Assembly (NCBI GenBank): GCA_022496205.1
Contig: WTXD01000012.1
Span: 1-64,000 of the forward strand
Direction of reading: 5' to 3'
DNA length: 64,000 nucleotides
Origin: Gloeopeniophorella convolvens
Taxonomy: Eukaryota > Basidiomycota > Agaricomycetes > Russulales
Below are positions 1 to 10,448 of this stretch, in pieces. How positions within the stretch are numbered: the stretch's first letter is position 1; every line of letters begins with the position of its first letter. The translations under genes and the position numbers were made by a program. The notes under the pieces are model-generated. The model saw only the letters and a program-made list of their open reading frames with translations, ran no database searches and was not told the DNA's origin.

Positions 1-78
1 GTAGCAGATGGCTTAACAAAGTCACTCGCCAAATCGCGCCACTCCCTGCTCTCTGGGCAAATGGGTTTAGTAGGATAA
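1..78 (+). pseudogene. C-terminal end of a Ty1/copia Pol polyprotein (RNase H tail), cut by the window edge
   Basis: Frame 1 is open from the first base to a TAA at 76-78. It reads through the motif ADGLTKSL, which is typical of the last residues of copia RNase H, where the polyprotein ends shortly before the 3' LTR. A purine tract and a TG-starting LTR follow within 25 bp, so the order matches the 3' end of a copia element on the + strand. The rest of the element lies left of the window, so whether the polyprotein is intact cannot be judged. Confidence 0.8.
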
Positions 79-92
79 TGGATGTCTTGATC

Positions 93-101
93 ACGGGGGG
101 A
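93..101 (+). other. Polypurine tract of the copia element
   Basis: A short G-rich purine run ending in A sits directly against the first TG of the LTR at 102. This is the expected position of the plus-strand primer for reverse transcription. It identifies the following LTR as a 3' LTR. Confidence 0.7.
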
Positions 102-358
102 TGTTGAGACGGACAGTGTCCTGGCGGCTCTGATTAGATTAGATATGGACCTAATGATCAAGGACTATCTTATCTTGTGTACATAATGTTCTAGACTTAA
201 GGCTGTGCTCAGCCCCACATTCGTTTCCATGTTCTGGACTATTCTAGGGCATTCCATGACCCACCCTGTACTCCGGCACCCACTCTTACTCCGTTTCATG
301 TGGGTCTCCTAGGCTTTCTAAGCATTGTTTATCACATGCTATTGTCGTTCCTTACTTG

Positions 359-367
359 TATAAAAGG
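359..367 (+). promoter_or_regulatory. TATA box of the LTR promoter
   Basis: TATAAAAGG lies in the middle of the LTR. An equivalent TATATAAGG is at about 2018 in the LTR fragment, and the minus-strand LTR has one too. Conservation between copies supports a Pol II promoter driving the element. Confidence 0.55.
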
Positions 368-437
368 ACCTCCTCTTTCGCCTTTGTAGCCTCAGTCTTT
401 TGACCTTCTCTGACTGAGGCAAGTACACTACCACTCC

Positions 438-1822
438 CAACCCTCCTTGACCTCTTACCACCACCATCCCTTCGGCGCTTGTGGGTTTCCACCGTTGGGG
501 GGTGGGCTGTCATCCGGCGACATGGCTGCCCATCCACCCCCTTCCTCGCTGTCCGTCCCCTCAGCGATCTCGCCTTCTTTTTCCACTCTGGTCGCGGTGT
601 TGTGCGGCGGTCTTGGTGACCTTCTCCCTCTTCTGGGACTCACTGGATAGGGGGATCTCGTTTCTTCCCTTGCACGGACGGCATTCGGACAGGGCTGGTA
701 GCAGTGTGGTAGACGTGATGTAGGCCAGAAACCTGAAGCAAAGTCCACTCGCTACCCGCTACACCCCGATACTGTGCAAGGATAGAGGGCTAACTGCTTA
801 AGAGCTAACCTGAATTCCGGGGGCCGCTCCCCCGCCAAACAATCCAACGCCTTCCCCCTTCCCTCCCTCTCCTTTCACCACTGTCTTGACTTTCTTCCCC
901 ACCGCCCTCTTTTTTCATCGCTTCGCTTCGCCACCCACCCCTCCTTTCCTCCGCTCTCCCTCCCTTTCCTCCCCGGTCGTCACACCTGGACACGTCAAAT
1001 TCCCATGGGCAAGTCTTCTTTCGCGCCCACAAGAGGCGCGCTGGCCGCATGTCGAGGTTCCTCCCCCCTCGTGTCCTGCCTCAAGGCACCATGCTACTGG
1101 TTTGTGGCATGCGGCCCCCTTCTTTCTCTCACGCGGCCTCATCGGACCGGCAACCCGAGGCCCGGATTGCGCTGGGGGCCATCTCACGGTCAAATCCCCT
1201 CCGCAAGAATCCCCCTTTCCCGCCGCCGCAGTCGTGAGCTCTGCGGCCTCGGACTCCTCGAGCCCCCTTCAATGCCAGTGTAACGCTGGAGTGGGGCCCA
1301 ACCCCGATTTGAAGATTGCGTCCACCCTTGGTTGCTGATCAGTGGGCGCGGTCTTGTCAGCAAGAGTAGGCTGCTAGGGGAGGGGAGTTGTGAAGCACAG
1401 GTATTTATTTGGAAGTGGTAAGTTGCTTGGCGCGGCCCCTGCTGGCCCCATGAGGCTTTGGGGCCGCATCTCGCGGTTTGCTGAGTCCACGGACTCACCT
1501 CGGACCCTTTGATCGGCCCATCACTCATTTTCTTTTACTTTATTTTGGCATGCGTTCGGTTTCGGCCGGCCTCGGCCCGCCCCTTGTCCCGCCTCTGCCG
1601 CCCTTCAGACCGGCCCCGGGCCTTACTGCCCGCAGCCACCCCTCATCTCTTTGAATGACTTCGCATTCCACGACCCCCCTCAGCTTACATTCGTTACTTA
1701 CAACCGATTCATACAAATGGTGGCCGGCCAGTCCAGTAGCTAGCGTCAGGTACCGACCGCGTCTTGTCGTAGTCCGACTGTTGCGGAATATAAATGCTGA
1801 ACCAAAAAAAAAAAAAAAAAAA
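438..1822 (+). mobile_element. Poly-A-tailed retro-inserted sequence (about 1.38 kb) inside the copia LTR
   Basis: The segment ends in an uninterrupted run of 19 A (1804-1822). It is flanked by an exact 14-bp duplication, TACACTACCACTCC, at 424-437 and 1823-1836. Removing the insert plus one copy restores a continuous LTR. That structure is the signature of LINE-type target-primed reverse transcription. The longest open frames (for example 886-1338) are Pro/Ser-rich and show no reverse transcriptase, endonuclease or zinc-knuckle motif. It is therefore a non-autonomous element, an internally deleted or 5'-truncated LINE, or a retrocopied transcript. I cannot assign a family. Confidence 0.75.
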
Positions 1823-1836
1823 TACACTACCACTCC
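1823..1836 (+). repeat. Right copy of the 14-bp target-site duplication (left copy 424-437)
   Basis: TACACTACCACTCC is identical at 424-437 and 1823-1836. The copies flank the poly-A-tailed insert on both sides, and the base after the duplication differs (C at 438, T at 1837), which fixes its length at 14 bp. Confidence 0.8.
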
Positions 1837-1985
1837 TTTCACTTCTACCTTATGCTTACTTTACCTTATAGCGTCACTTTGTGTCCTTCAGGTATTGCAC
1901 TAATGTATAAGTCTTTTGACCTTCTCTGACTGAGCGTCACTTTGTGTCCTTCAGTTGTCACTCCACCCTTTGCTGCGCTTCAACA

Positions 1986-2245
1986 TGTTTATCACATGCT
2001 ATCTGTCACTCCTTACTGTATATAAGGACCTCTTTCTTTGCCTCTGTAGCCTCAGTCTTTTGACCTTCTCTGACTGAGGCAAGTACACTACCGCTCTTTT
2101 CACTTCTACCTTATGCTTACTTTACCTTGTAGCGTCACTCTGTGTCCTTCAGGTATTGCACTAATGTATCAGTCTTTTGACCTTCTCTGACTGAGCGTCA
2201 CTCTATGTCCTTCAGTTGTTACTCCACCCTTGCTGCACTTCAACA
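1986..2245 (+). mobile_element. Partial second copy of the copia LTR (3' half) in tandem
   Basis: Directly after the LTR end at 1985, sequence resumes at the internal TGTTTATCACATGC block, which also occurs at about 327 in the first LTR. It runs through the TATA region, the internal repeats and the CTTCAACA terminus. It is 260 bp long and lacks the first ~225 bp of the LTR. Its start inside the LTR suggests unequal exchange or replication slippage rather than a fresh insertion. Confidence 0.7.
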
Positions 2246-2357
2246 GCCCCTATGCCTTGCATAGGTGCTGACAGGGTTAACACCTTGCTGCTAAGGAGGA
2301 TACTCACAATGGGAGTTGCGAGTGCGGAAGTAAGACTTGCTAAAAAGTTAAAGGCCA

Positions 2358-2369
2358 GGGCCCATAACC
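2358..2369 (-). other. Primer-binding site, half-tRNA(iMet) type, of a minus-strand copia element
   Basis: Read on the minus strand, GGTTATGGGCCC follows immediately after the LTR end at 2370. It is complementary to the anticodon stem-loop region of initiator tRNA-Met, which contains CAU. Drosophila copia-type elements use this internal tRNA segment as primer (recalled knowledge). The position right next to the LTR makes a chance match unlikely. Confidence 0.6.
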
Positions 2370-2895
2370 TGTTGAAGCGCAGCAGAAACAGGGTGCCAAC
2401 TAGGCAAGCAAGAGCAAAGCTCAGTCAGTGAAGTCAACAGACTGAATGTTATTGGCGCAATACCTAGGCAAGCAAGAGCAAAGCTAAAGTAACTAGGTAA
2501 GTGCAAGTCTGGAAGTTTCGGAAGTAAAGTACTTGCCTCAGTCAGTGAAGTCAACAAACTGAGGCTACAAGGGCGAAAACAGCGTCCTTTATATACACAA
2601 AAGGAGTGTGGTTTGCATGTGATAAACAACAGCAACATGTGATAACCAGAGACCCATGTGAAAGCAGAGCTAAAGTGGGTTGACCGGAACTGCAGGTGGG
2701 TCAACCTGGAACTGCATGTGGGTCATGGAAGAGCCTGGAAGAATCTAGAACAGGAACAAAAGTAGGTACAGCCTTAGGGGCTAGAACATAATGATGTCAT
2801 ATATATTGTAGATCAGATAGCTCGCAGATCACCGAGTCCCTTATCTAATCTAATCAGAGATGTCCTTCCTGTCCTGAGTCCTGTCCATCTCAACA
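2370..2895 (-). mobile_element. 5' LTR of an opposing copia element (526 bp)
   Basis: On the minus strand this begins TGTTGAGATGGACAG at 2895 and ends GCTTCAACA at 2370. It shares the TTATCACATG, TATA and GACTGAGG blocks with the left LTR but is clearly diverged. A primer-binding site follows it, so it is a 5' LTR. Only about 110 bp of internal leader (2246-2357) remain before the left element's LTR, so its body is deleted or displaced. The two LTRs face each other and could form a long hairpin. Confidence 0.75.
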
Positions 2896-3522
2896 TCTTG
2901 TGCGGGCTGCAGGTGATAACATGATGCATGTGCTGATGGAACCACACAAGTTGACAGATCTGACAGGTCCCAATTTGGAACTCCGAATAGGGCTACCCCT
3001 GCGGGCTGCAAATCGGGGGACAAACAGACCACTTAGCGGGGTGTACGGGCCATCAACAATGGGCCAAGTTGATATTAAGAAGTAGAGGTACAGGTGAGCG
3101 ATCGGCTCTGCAACGGCTGGAACCGAGACTAGCGCAGTGTCGGGCAAAGGATCCGGTCTTGTGAGCGACCGGCCGAGTCGGACATTCGACATTCAACCTC
3201 CGCTTGTGTGCATAGAGAGGCGAAAAAGGGCCTATAATTTTGAGAAGCGCTGTAACGAAAGCAGACTGCGCGCGCCACGAAACGAATAGCAAGAACGAAA
3301 TACGAATGTCCAGTCCCAACACTGATTCAATCTCATTCCCCGGGTTTCTGACTGGGGATGACCATTCGATGGCCATTTGCGACCGGATTTGCTGATGCAC
3401 GCGCGCCACGAAACGAAAGTCAAAACGAATACGAACGTCGTTTTCCAATGTTCTGCCCGCGCCCCCAAGATTTTACAGACACATACAACTGCCGGACTCG
3501 AACCCATCACCATACACGTGTC
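2896..3522. other. Intergenic and 3'-flank region with an imperfect direct repeat
   Basis: No coding signal was found. An imperfect repeat of about 38 bp, centred on CGCGCCACGAAACGAA, occurs near 3270-3310 and again near 3400-3438, about 130 bp apart. The right part will be the 3' UTR of the minus-strand gene that ends at 3523. Confidence 0.5.
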
Positions 3523-6413
3523 TCAGAGTCTATTTGCACCAAGACCTAGTTTCGTTGTCTTGATAATTGCAGTCAGTGGGGCATCCAGGCCGCCGGCAAC
3601 ACCAATCCTGTCGCCTTCCTCCCAACCCATCGCGGATAGCATTCGAAAGCCGATATTCGAACCATCTATCTTGGGGGCGGTCTAAATGGAAGAGCGGCGT
3701 GAGTGACTGGTAACGAGGGTCGGGTCACCATACCTTTCCTACAACTTCTCCATCACGCGGCTTCCTGGTGCCAAACGTCGCCCCAGCCCTCCCTTGCACG
3801 GTAAGAGCTGACCCCGACTGTCTTAAAAGCCTAGCAACCTTTCTTTGATCAATCTTCACGCCGCTACGCGTCGTTTTGATCAGTGTTGTATAACGGGCTG
3901 CACCACCGCCCTTGCTCTTGCTCTTGAGATTGAATGCATGGGCGATCTCGTGCACTTCTTTGCGTACGTGCCGATCCATCGGTGGTAAGGCCAATGTATT
4001 GCCACCGCCGATGTCTGCAACAAACTGCTTGATGCGGTCAACCACGTCCTCGAGACTAATGGGAGACACAGAAGCAGCCGCAAGCCTAGCTTTGCGCGCC
4101 TTCTTCCCATGCTTCTTAGGCGAAAAGGGATCTGCCGCTGCTGCAAATTGTTCGAGCCTACGTAGACGTTTGCGCTCAGCCTTCTTCATGCGATCGCGAT
4201 TCCAAACTTCCTGGAGTTCTTGTGGAATGTCTTTGTCCTTTCCACGTTCTACGAGAAGATCAAAAAAGGTAGCACCAGTAGCTGAATGCAACGTACTTGC
4301 TGGTCTCGAGGGGAAGTCAACCTCGAACTGGCCATTTTGTACCGCTTGAAAACCGCGGTTTTTCCCTTTGCGGTCATGAGCGCGCAGTATGCCGTCGTTC
4401 GCATCCAAAAAGCCCTGGCGAAAGATGAGCGACTCGTACAACTGTTAGCGTACGATGGACGCACCTGCATCCGGGCGATGACTTCGTCCTCATCGCCGAT
4501 GTCTGAGGCCGAGTCAAAGGCCGTGGATTGCCTTTCCAACTCGTCCTGTAGAACGGCTTCTATAGGCCGTCCGCCCGCCCGCTCGCGGAGTTCTCTGAGG
4601 CGAGCCTGGAAGTATCTCTTCGGCGTCTCAGCTTCGGAGGAGGAGGCGTCGCCGCCCTCGTCGGACGAGCTACCCTGGGAGGTATTGCTACCCTCGGCCA
4701 TGAGGATGCCTTCCTGCGCGTCAATCACCATCTCTACCTCCGCGTCTTGCTCATCCACGCTCGAATCGCTTCCGCTTCCTTTCCCTTCATCGCTCTCCCA
4801 GCCCTCTTCTTCATCTTCGGCGCGTACTCTCGCCTCATCCTCCAAGTCGCCTGCGCTGACATGCGCTTGCCCAACAACACTCATGCTGCTTGCAAACGCT
4901 TGCATAGCACCAACATCGATGTCCCGGTCCACAATCATACCGCCATCCTCTGGGTCCTCGTCAGATGTAGAATCACCCCAGTCAACGTCGGAATCCCCGC
5001 GACGTTGTTCATCCTTCCGGGGGTCCAACTTGTGCAACTCCGACTCTTCTCTAATTGCGCCGAAGGAACCAAACATGGCATGACGCTCCCGTTGCCGTTG
5101 AGCTATACGGCGCGGGCGCGGTATACGAGGTGAGGACCGAGGAGAACCGGCGATAATGGAAGAGACGTCCTTAAGGCCTGGAGCGACAATGTTGGACGAG
5201 GGCCCCGAGTCGCCTTGAGATGTGTGCACTGGAGAGACTACGGTATCCGAGATGACGGATGCTTCCTGCGGGGAAGCTGGTGCGGAAGGAACATGAAGTC
5301 TCGAATCGGTGGTAGTTGCCACGATCTCCGAAGGAGAAGGCTTGACGGGAGTAGCGTTGAGCTTGCCGTTACGGGGATGCGGTGCAACGTATACAATGAC
5401 GTCCTCATCATCGTCCAAGTCTTCGCCCAGTGCGTGATTCCCGGCGTGACCAGGAACATGTTGGGCAAGTAGTGCATCGTCGACCAGTGCCGGTTTCGTA
5501 TCAACATAGAACCCGGAGAACCTTTCTTCTACGGACGCCATCATCGGTTGGGTTGTCGAGTCAAGGGCTTTCGACCCGGAGGCATTCTTCGCAGCGAGTG
5601 CCTCGACTTCGTGGATAACCTTGCCCAGATCCGCAAAGTCGACCTCCAGGAGCTCCCCCGTATCTGAAGGTGATGCATACTTGTTGAGCCCGTCGTCGTC
5701 ACTATGGAAAACGCGATAGACACGTTCGGCGGTTGGAATGTGACTACCATCTCGCTCGCCTGGTAACAATTCAGTATGTGTGCTCATGAAGCAAACAAAC
5801 AAATGCGCGGACCTGCTTCCTCGACGACGGCTTGAAATATCTCCTCTTCTTCCATGAAAAGGGAAGGTGTGTGCTTCGAGCGCACAAAGACAATTGGCTT
5901 CAGAAGTGGCCGATCCTCATAGAGTAGTTGCGAAAGCGATGCGGCACTGTGGCGGAGCTTAGACGCTAAATGGCGTTGCCTTGCCCGGTCTTTGGGTCCC
6001 ATAAGATCTGGACTATAGAAGCCGCCTCCACGACCGCGCCCCCGTCTGGGATCATTTCTCCGGGGAGAGCTTGTCCCCCTCACAGGCGTAGACCGCCCTG
6101 AGTCTTGGTTCAAATTGGAATGCGATAGAGGGCCCGGTGGTTTGGGGCCACCGCGTCCGTTGCGGATGTCTGTGCCGGCAATCCATTAGGTTGAGAATCC
6201 ATGGATCAAATCAAACGTACGAGTGGGCACGGAATCGACGAAGAGATCGTCTCCTTCGTACCCCACATAGCCCAATCCACGGCCTCTGGCTCTGCTCGGA
6301 CCTCTCCCTCTCCCTCCTCGCCCTCTCCCTCCTCTCCCTCCTCTACCACCACGATCATGGCCTCGACCGCCGCGCCCGCGAACATCTCGACCTGTGTGAT
6401 TGTGGCCTGGCAT
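3523..6413 (-). CDS. SQS1: SQS1/PFA1-like protein with R3H and G-patch domains
   Basis: The exons are 6413-6221, 6169-5813, 5759-4465, 4414-4297, 4248-3734 and 3681-3523, and the frames close exactly (878 aa). The N-terminus is an RG/RGG-rich tract and the centre is acidic and disordered. An R3H domain lies near residues 745-790 (core RKEVHEIAHAFNL). The last exon encodes a C-terminal G-patch near 833-875 (NIGFRMLSAMGWEEGDRIG, then KLGLGA). Yeast Sqs1/Pfa1 has this order and activates the helicase Prp43 in splicing and ribosome biogenesis; the same role here is inferred. The 48-nt intron 4249-4296 is in frame and may be retained. The start is the ATG before the RG repeats. The gene is divergent from USE1. 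Confidence 0.85.
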
Positions 6414-6838
6414 TGTTGTGCGCCTAGAGGAGCGAGTGCCGATTCGCAAAGGGCCTCCTTTACAACGAGTCTGTGACGGGGAGGGATTGTGTGATGTCGA
6501 TACAAGAGACCTCTAAGGTGGGGCAGATGGTGTCAGAGCGATTCTCTGCAAAAGACCCGAACGAGGCTGCGCGCCACCGATCGTGGCTGCGGGCGGGCGG
6601 GCGGGCGCGGGCCGTGGCTGTGTTTGACGGCTGCTTTCCACCTCTTTCCACGCACATCAGACTCCTCGACTCAGTTCCCACTGCAATACGGCTGGCGGCA
6701 GTGGCACGTACTTATTGTATTCACTGGGCGAAGGCCGCCTCTATAAACCCTGGCTCTCCTGTCTTATTACCTCTCCTATCTTTGCATTTACTGTATCTCC
6801 CTGGAAATCTGCAGGCCAAACCCTAGGAGACACTCGCT
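6414..6838. promoter_or_regulatory. Divergent promoter between SQS1-like and USE1
   Basis: This 425-bp gap separates the two start codons. TATAAA at 6742-6747 lies about 95 bp before the USE1 ATG. A GGGC-repeat GC box stretch is at about 6590-6605. No other strong element was recognised. Confidence 0.5.
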
Positions 6839-7863
6839 ATGAGAACGTCAGAGTCCGTCGTCCACGACCGCGTCAACTTGGTCCGTCTGGCAAGACGTCT
6901 AGACAAAACGGTCAACCAATCAGACTGGGGCAATGAGCGAAGCATCTCCAAATGGCTCGAGTCCGAGGGCCTCTCACGGGTGGGTGCCCCACCATTCTCG
7001 ACTTACCCATGGTTGACCCCGGCGCAGCAACTGAAGTATGCAAGGAAGCTGCTGGGAAATGTGGAGCTCTACAATGGGACTCGGCACTCAGAGTACGTCC
7101 TTTGTTAACCCTATACAGTGTGCCGACTGAACGTTCTCAGGAAACTTGGGTCCCGTCTGTCAAGCATCCGAAGCCTGCTGGACAGATTGGATGCTTATAT
7201 GTTATCGGTTCGCGAGGTGAGCTATATACTACGTACTCTCCTCCGTCTCCAATCTCACCGCGATCCTAGCGATTGGAGCCGGCAGTCCCACGCCCTGAAC
7301 CCATCCTTCCGACTGTACCGCTGCCGCCGCCATCCGCCAGGAAATCTGACCCACCGATTGTCCAGCGTTTAGCGCCACCTTTGAATATGGCATCTATACA
7401 ACTTTCAGAAGCAAATCCAGCCGAATATGACCTCCTCCCGGGCTCTGCGGATGGCACGCCACTTCTCCCCGACCACATACCGATTGCCAGCACCACGGCA
7501 GCGCTTCTTCCCTCTCAGGCCCATTCATCCATATCCACTGCCTCAACCACCAAAGACTCCGAGCCGGCATATTTGCAACATAGCACTGCACTTCAACAAG
7601 AACTTTCCGCACAACTTGCACAGATGGCCGGTCAGCTCCGGCGAAACGCGGAGCATTTCTCAACGGCACTCGCTGCAGACCAGGCAGTTTTGCGTCATGC
7701 TGAGGAGAAGATCGGTTCAAACTACGATGTAATGAAGCGAGAGCGTGTGCGACTACGCGATCATCGTGGAAAGAGTATTGGGACAACGTGCCTGACTTTG
7801 TCAAGCATCGTTGCGGTTGCAATTGCTTTTGTGGTGATGTTCTTCGTTATTCGCTTTACATGA
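6839..7863 (+). CDS. USE1: USE1-type SNARE, tail-anchored ER membrane protein
   Basis: The exons are 6839-7092, 7141-7216 and 7270-7863 (307 aa, frames close). The C-terminal third matches the USE1 family as I know it: LQQELSAQLAQMAGQL, NAEHFSTALAADQAVL and NYDVMKRERVRLRDHRGKS (residues about 215-277), a SNARE-like helix. One transmembrane segment near 282-305 follows with almost no lumenal tail. The middle is Pro/Ser-rich. USE1 is the Q-SNARE of the Golgi-to-ER fusion complex with Sec20 and Ufe1. Both introns are short with good signals (GTACGT and GTGAGC donors). Confidence 0.88.
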
Positions 7864-9151
7864 CATGGCTTGTCCTTGTAAACTACCACCCTCGGGCTGC
7901 CCTATATTGATGTGTCCGCGTGATTTATTCGTCCCACCCAATATATAGGGCCAATGAACGCGCTTCGACTCTAAAAAAAAGGATCCAAGCATCAATGTAA
8001 ATTCATTCGCTTCAGCCCGAGAAGTGGGAAACGAGGGGAGATATCGCATGGGCCTATATGCCTCGCCCTCACGACGAAAGTCCTATCGTCCGAGCACTGA
8101 CTCGGACGCGCCCCGAGAGAGTGACGTCTACAGTAGGTGGGGGATGCTAGGTGCCAGGTAATTGAACGAACGAAAAATTTCTAGTGAACCTGCCGCAATC
8201 GTCGCGAGGTGAAACGATACCCCTGCGCAGCAGAGTCAGGCGGAATCATCCCGGAACCGTCCCCAGTAGATCAGGGCGACAAACCAACGATACTATAGAC
8301 AGTTGACTACCTAAAGGGATTCAATGGGGCTGTATGTAAGATAAGAACTTAAAATCGAGATTAGCACGATGACCGGAGGGACTCTGGAATGAAGTTCTCC
8401 TGTCAGCCTGCCAGGCGATCACCAATCCGGGCGCACTGGCAGTGAAGTAGGATATCTCCGCAAGTCGGTGATGACGCGGGAAACGACGTCAAGGTGATGA
8501 GTACCAATTCCTCTAGGCACAGACGTCTCACCCTGAGGCGTTGATACATTTCGGATGTACAGGGCATCGAGGGACAATAGGGTCTCGCGATGGTCAGAGG
8601 CGACGTTCGAATCGTTTGACGGGTCTGCCACGTACAAATGACTTACAATGGCGAGTGCAAGAGTTAGGATTCGGATGCAGAAGGTTTCCTCAGAGAGGAT
8701 GTACTGAAGCAGCGTATTCGCATGCAGGTCCGAGGTTTCAATTGATGTTGACAAGATAATAGCGGGTGTAGCAACACTTGACAGTAAACCTCTGGCTTCA
8801 AGCTTCAAGTTTCAAGACCCAGGAACAACAAGGACAGTGCATACAGTCAACTAGAGTCAGGGACAAGGTGCACAGCGCGATACGTGAAGGTGGGGAACCC
8901 GTCTGGGTGAATGCGGCGGTGCCATTACAAGTAACTTAGTCTGTCTCATGTCTCGGGGGCACCTCGGACTGCCTCGGAGCAGTGTGGCGCCGCAAATTAC
9001 ATAAGCATTGCGAGCACCGATGATGATTGCAAAGCCACTGCCGCACTCACCCTTTACCACCACCACCAACTAATACAGGACACAACCTCTCCTATACAAC
9101 CTCTCCTCTTCTCGCATCACTTCCTCGCGATATTCATATCATAAATACACC
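7864..9151. other. Intergenic region, no gene supported
   Basis: The left part is the USE1 3' flank. One minus-strand open frame of 129 codons (8419-8808) has a hydrophobic N-terminal third, but I recognise no family and it has no splice partners or conserved motif, so it is not called. The right end is the leader of the gene at 9152. Confidence 0.45.
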
Positions 9152-9952
9152 ATGAGGGTCGACTCCATACACCTCCTTATTCTCGGCGCTGGTCTCGGTG
9201 TGTAATATCACTCACTACCACAATGCTACTCTGACTCCGCTCGTCAGCCGCTGCGAACCCTCTCAGCGTAATGATCTCAACCACTGAAGTTTCCGCAATC
9301 CGCTTGGGCCATGCAGCGGCGAGTCCTTTGCCTGAAGTCAGCTCGGATGCCAGCCCAACCAGGATGCGTCACATTTGCAAGAATATGCAGAAGGGCATCC
9401 AAGACACCGCTTCAAGGCTCTTCGCGGCCATCGGTCTCAGTGGACCTTCGGTCTCTGTCACTGCCCCCGTTACCGAGGGCGGTGTCACCCGCGTTCAAAT
9501 AACCCATCACAGGCTTGTCCCTACGGTCGTCGAGCCTTACACAGCGGGTGGAGGAAGTTTCCGGACCCCCGCATCGAGGGAGGTGTGATGCGTCACGGTA
9601 TGCACAAGGGCCACGAAGAACACAAATTGCACGGGTCCCTCTTGAACCGCGTCCATCGCGCACTGATGTCTCTCGGGCCATGGGAGGGTCGCGTCGTTGC
9701 CTTCGTTCTTGGTGCGTTCTCATACACCCGGGGGCGTGATTCATCACCTGCTGACATCTACATCCTTGTGCAGGATGCGGTATCGGCGTACTCCTTCGTA
9801 TGTTGTGGGTGCTAGCAGTACTTTCTGTTCGTGCCTTCCGCAGCAACCCCGAGCCGGAGACGATCTTCGTCTACGCAGAAGATTCCCCTTCTTACGAGTT
9901 TGTGGACGAGAAGAAGCTCCTGACCTCTGGCGAGGCAGAGGTCCGCGCCTAA
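9152..9952 (+). CDS. Small basidiomycete-conserved predicted membrane protein (unknown function), one frameshift in exon 2
   Basis: The exons are 9152-9197, 9248-9711 and 9774-9952. The start encodes a short hydrophobic leader (MRVDSIHLLILGAGL) that looks like a signal peptide. The C-terminal part has the block RVHRALMSLGPWEGRVVAFV, then GCGIGVLLRMLWVLAVLSVR, one membrane segment, and an acidic tail. I recall this arrangement from uncharacterised proteins in many Agaricomycetes. The upstream and downstream parts of exon 2 are in different frames and no credible intron joins them. The change falls near 9545-9590, where a C5 run (9566-9570) one base longer would restore 229 aa. Function is unknown. 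Confidence 0.7.
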
Positions 9953-10448
9953 GTTCCGCGGCTATCCGTCGATATTTCCCTGACTGTCTCTTGCATGCCA
10001 TTCCGTTACGTTTCGTCGATTCCGACGGGGATGATCATCCTCGCACTTACACCCGTTCGTTACAGGAGAAATCGCTGTCCACTACTACAGTAAACCCCAT
10101 GATCATATATTCCGAATGTCAGATGTCTCTGTATTATTTACTGCTTATCAGCGTGTCCGTTGCAGCAACCGCGCGTTGAACGAAGAAGCGAACTGTGCGA
10201 ACATACGTGACATGCATGTGACATATTGTGGAGTAGATGCGTCAGTCGATTTTGGAACCTAGAGCTTAGCTGGCTACTAGCCAGGCGAGAACCCACTGCT
10301 TGCAGTCCTGTTGGACACTGTCTCCTCTTTCCTCGATTCTGGTCTCAGGATACGCAGACACTTAGATCTGACCGACGGGTACGTGAACACGCCGTGGCAA
10401 CGTGGAGATTGCTTACATACGTATCGGTACACAGCCGCACTGCCGTTG
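9953..10448. other. Intergenic region, no gene supported
   Basis: About 500 bp between two same-strand genes. It holds the 3' flank of the first and the promoter and leader of the second. The frame of the next gene stays open upstream to 10311, so an N-terminal extension starting at the ATG there is possible. Nothing else is recognisable. Confidence 0.45.

Larger units (their letters stand above)
102..1985 (+). mobile_element. 3' LTR of a Ty1/copia element, interrupted by a later insertion
   Basis: The LTR begins TGTTGAG and ends CTTCAACA, giving TG...CA termini with a short inverted terminal match. Its sequence occupies 102-437 and 1837-1985 (about 485 bp in total). The two halves are separated by a poly-A-tailed insertion and one copy of its target duplication. 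Inside the LTR the phrase around GACCTTCTCTGACTGAG occurs twice, an internal repeat also seen in the other LTR copies here. The opposing LTR at 2370-2895 is a diverged member of the same family. Confidence 0.8.

Noticed and set aside
3480..3570. tRNA-like B box (GGTTCGAGTCC on the minus strand)
   Set aside because: The stem pairings of a tRNA cannot be formed, and the upstream part is coding sequence of the G-patch exon. It is a chance B-box match in the 3' end of the SQS1-like gene.
4442..4464. 23-nt intron in the SQS1-like gene
   Set aside because: The same GTGCGT donor with the next CAG gives a normal 50-nt intron (4415-4464) that keeps the frame and places the CTAAC branch site properly.
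8419..8808. 129-codon minus-strand open frame
   Set aside because: Possible but unsupported: no recognised family, no introns, no conserved motif. Mentioned only in the intergenic entry.
10311..10448. N-terminal extension of the RD-rich protein from the ATG at 10311
   Set aside because: The frame is open, but the ATG at 10449 begins a typical basic nuclear N-terminus and the extension looks noncoding. Kept only as an alternative.
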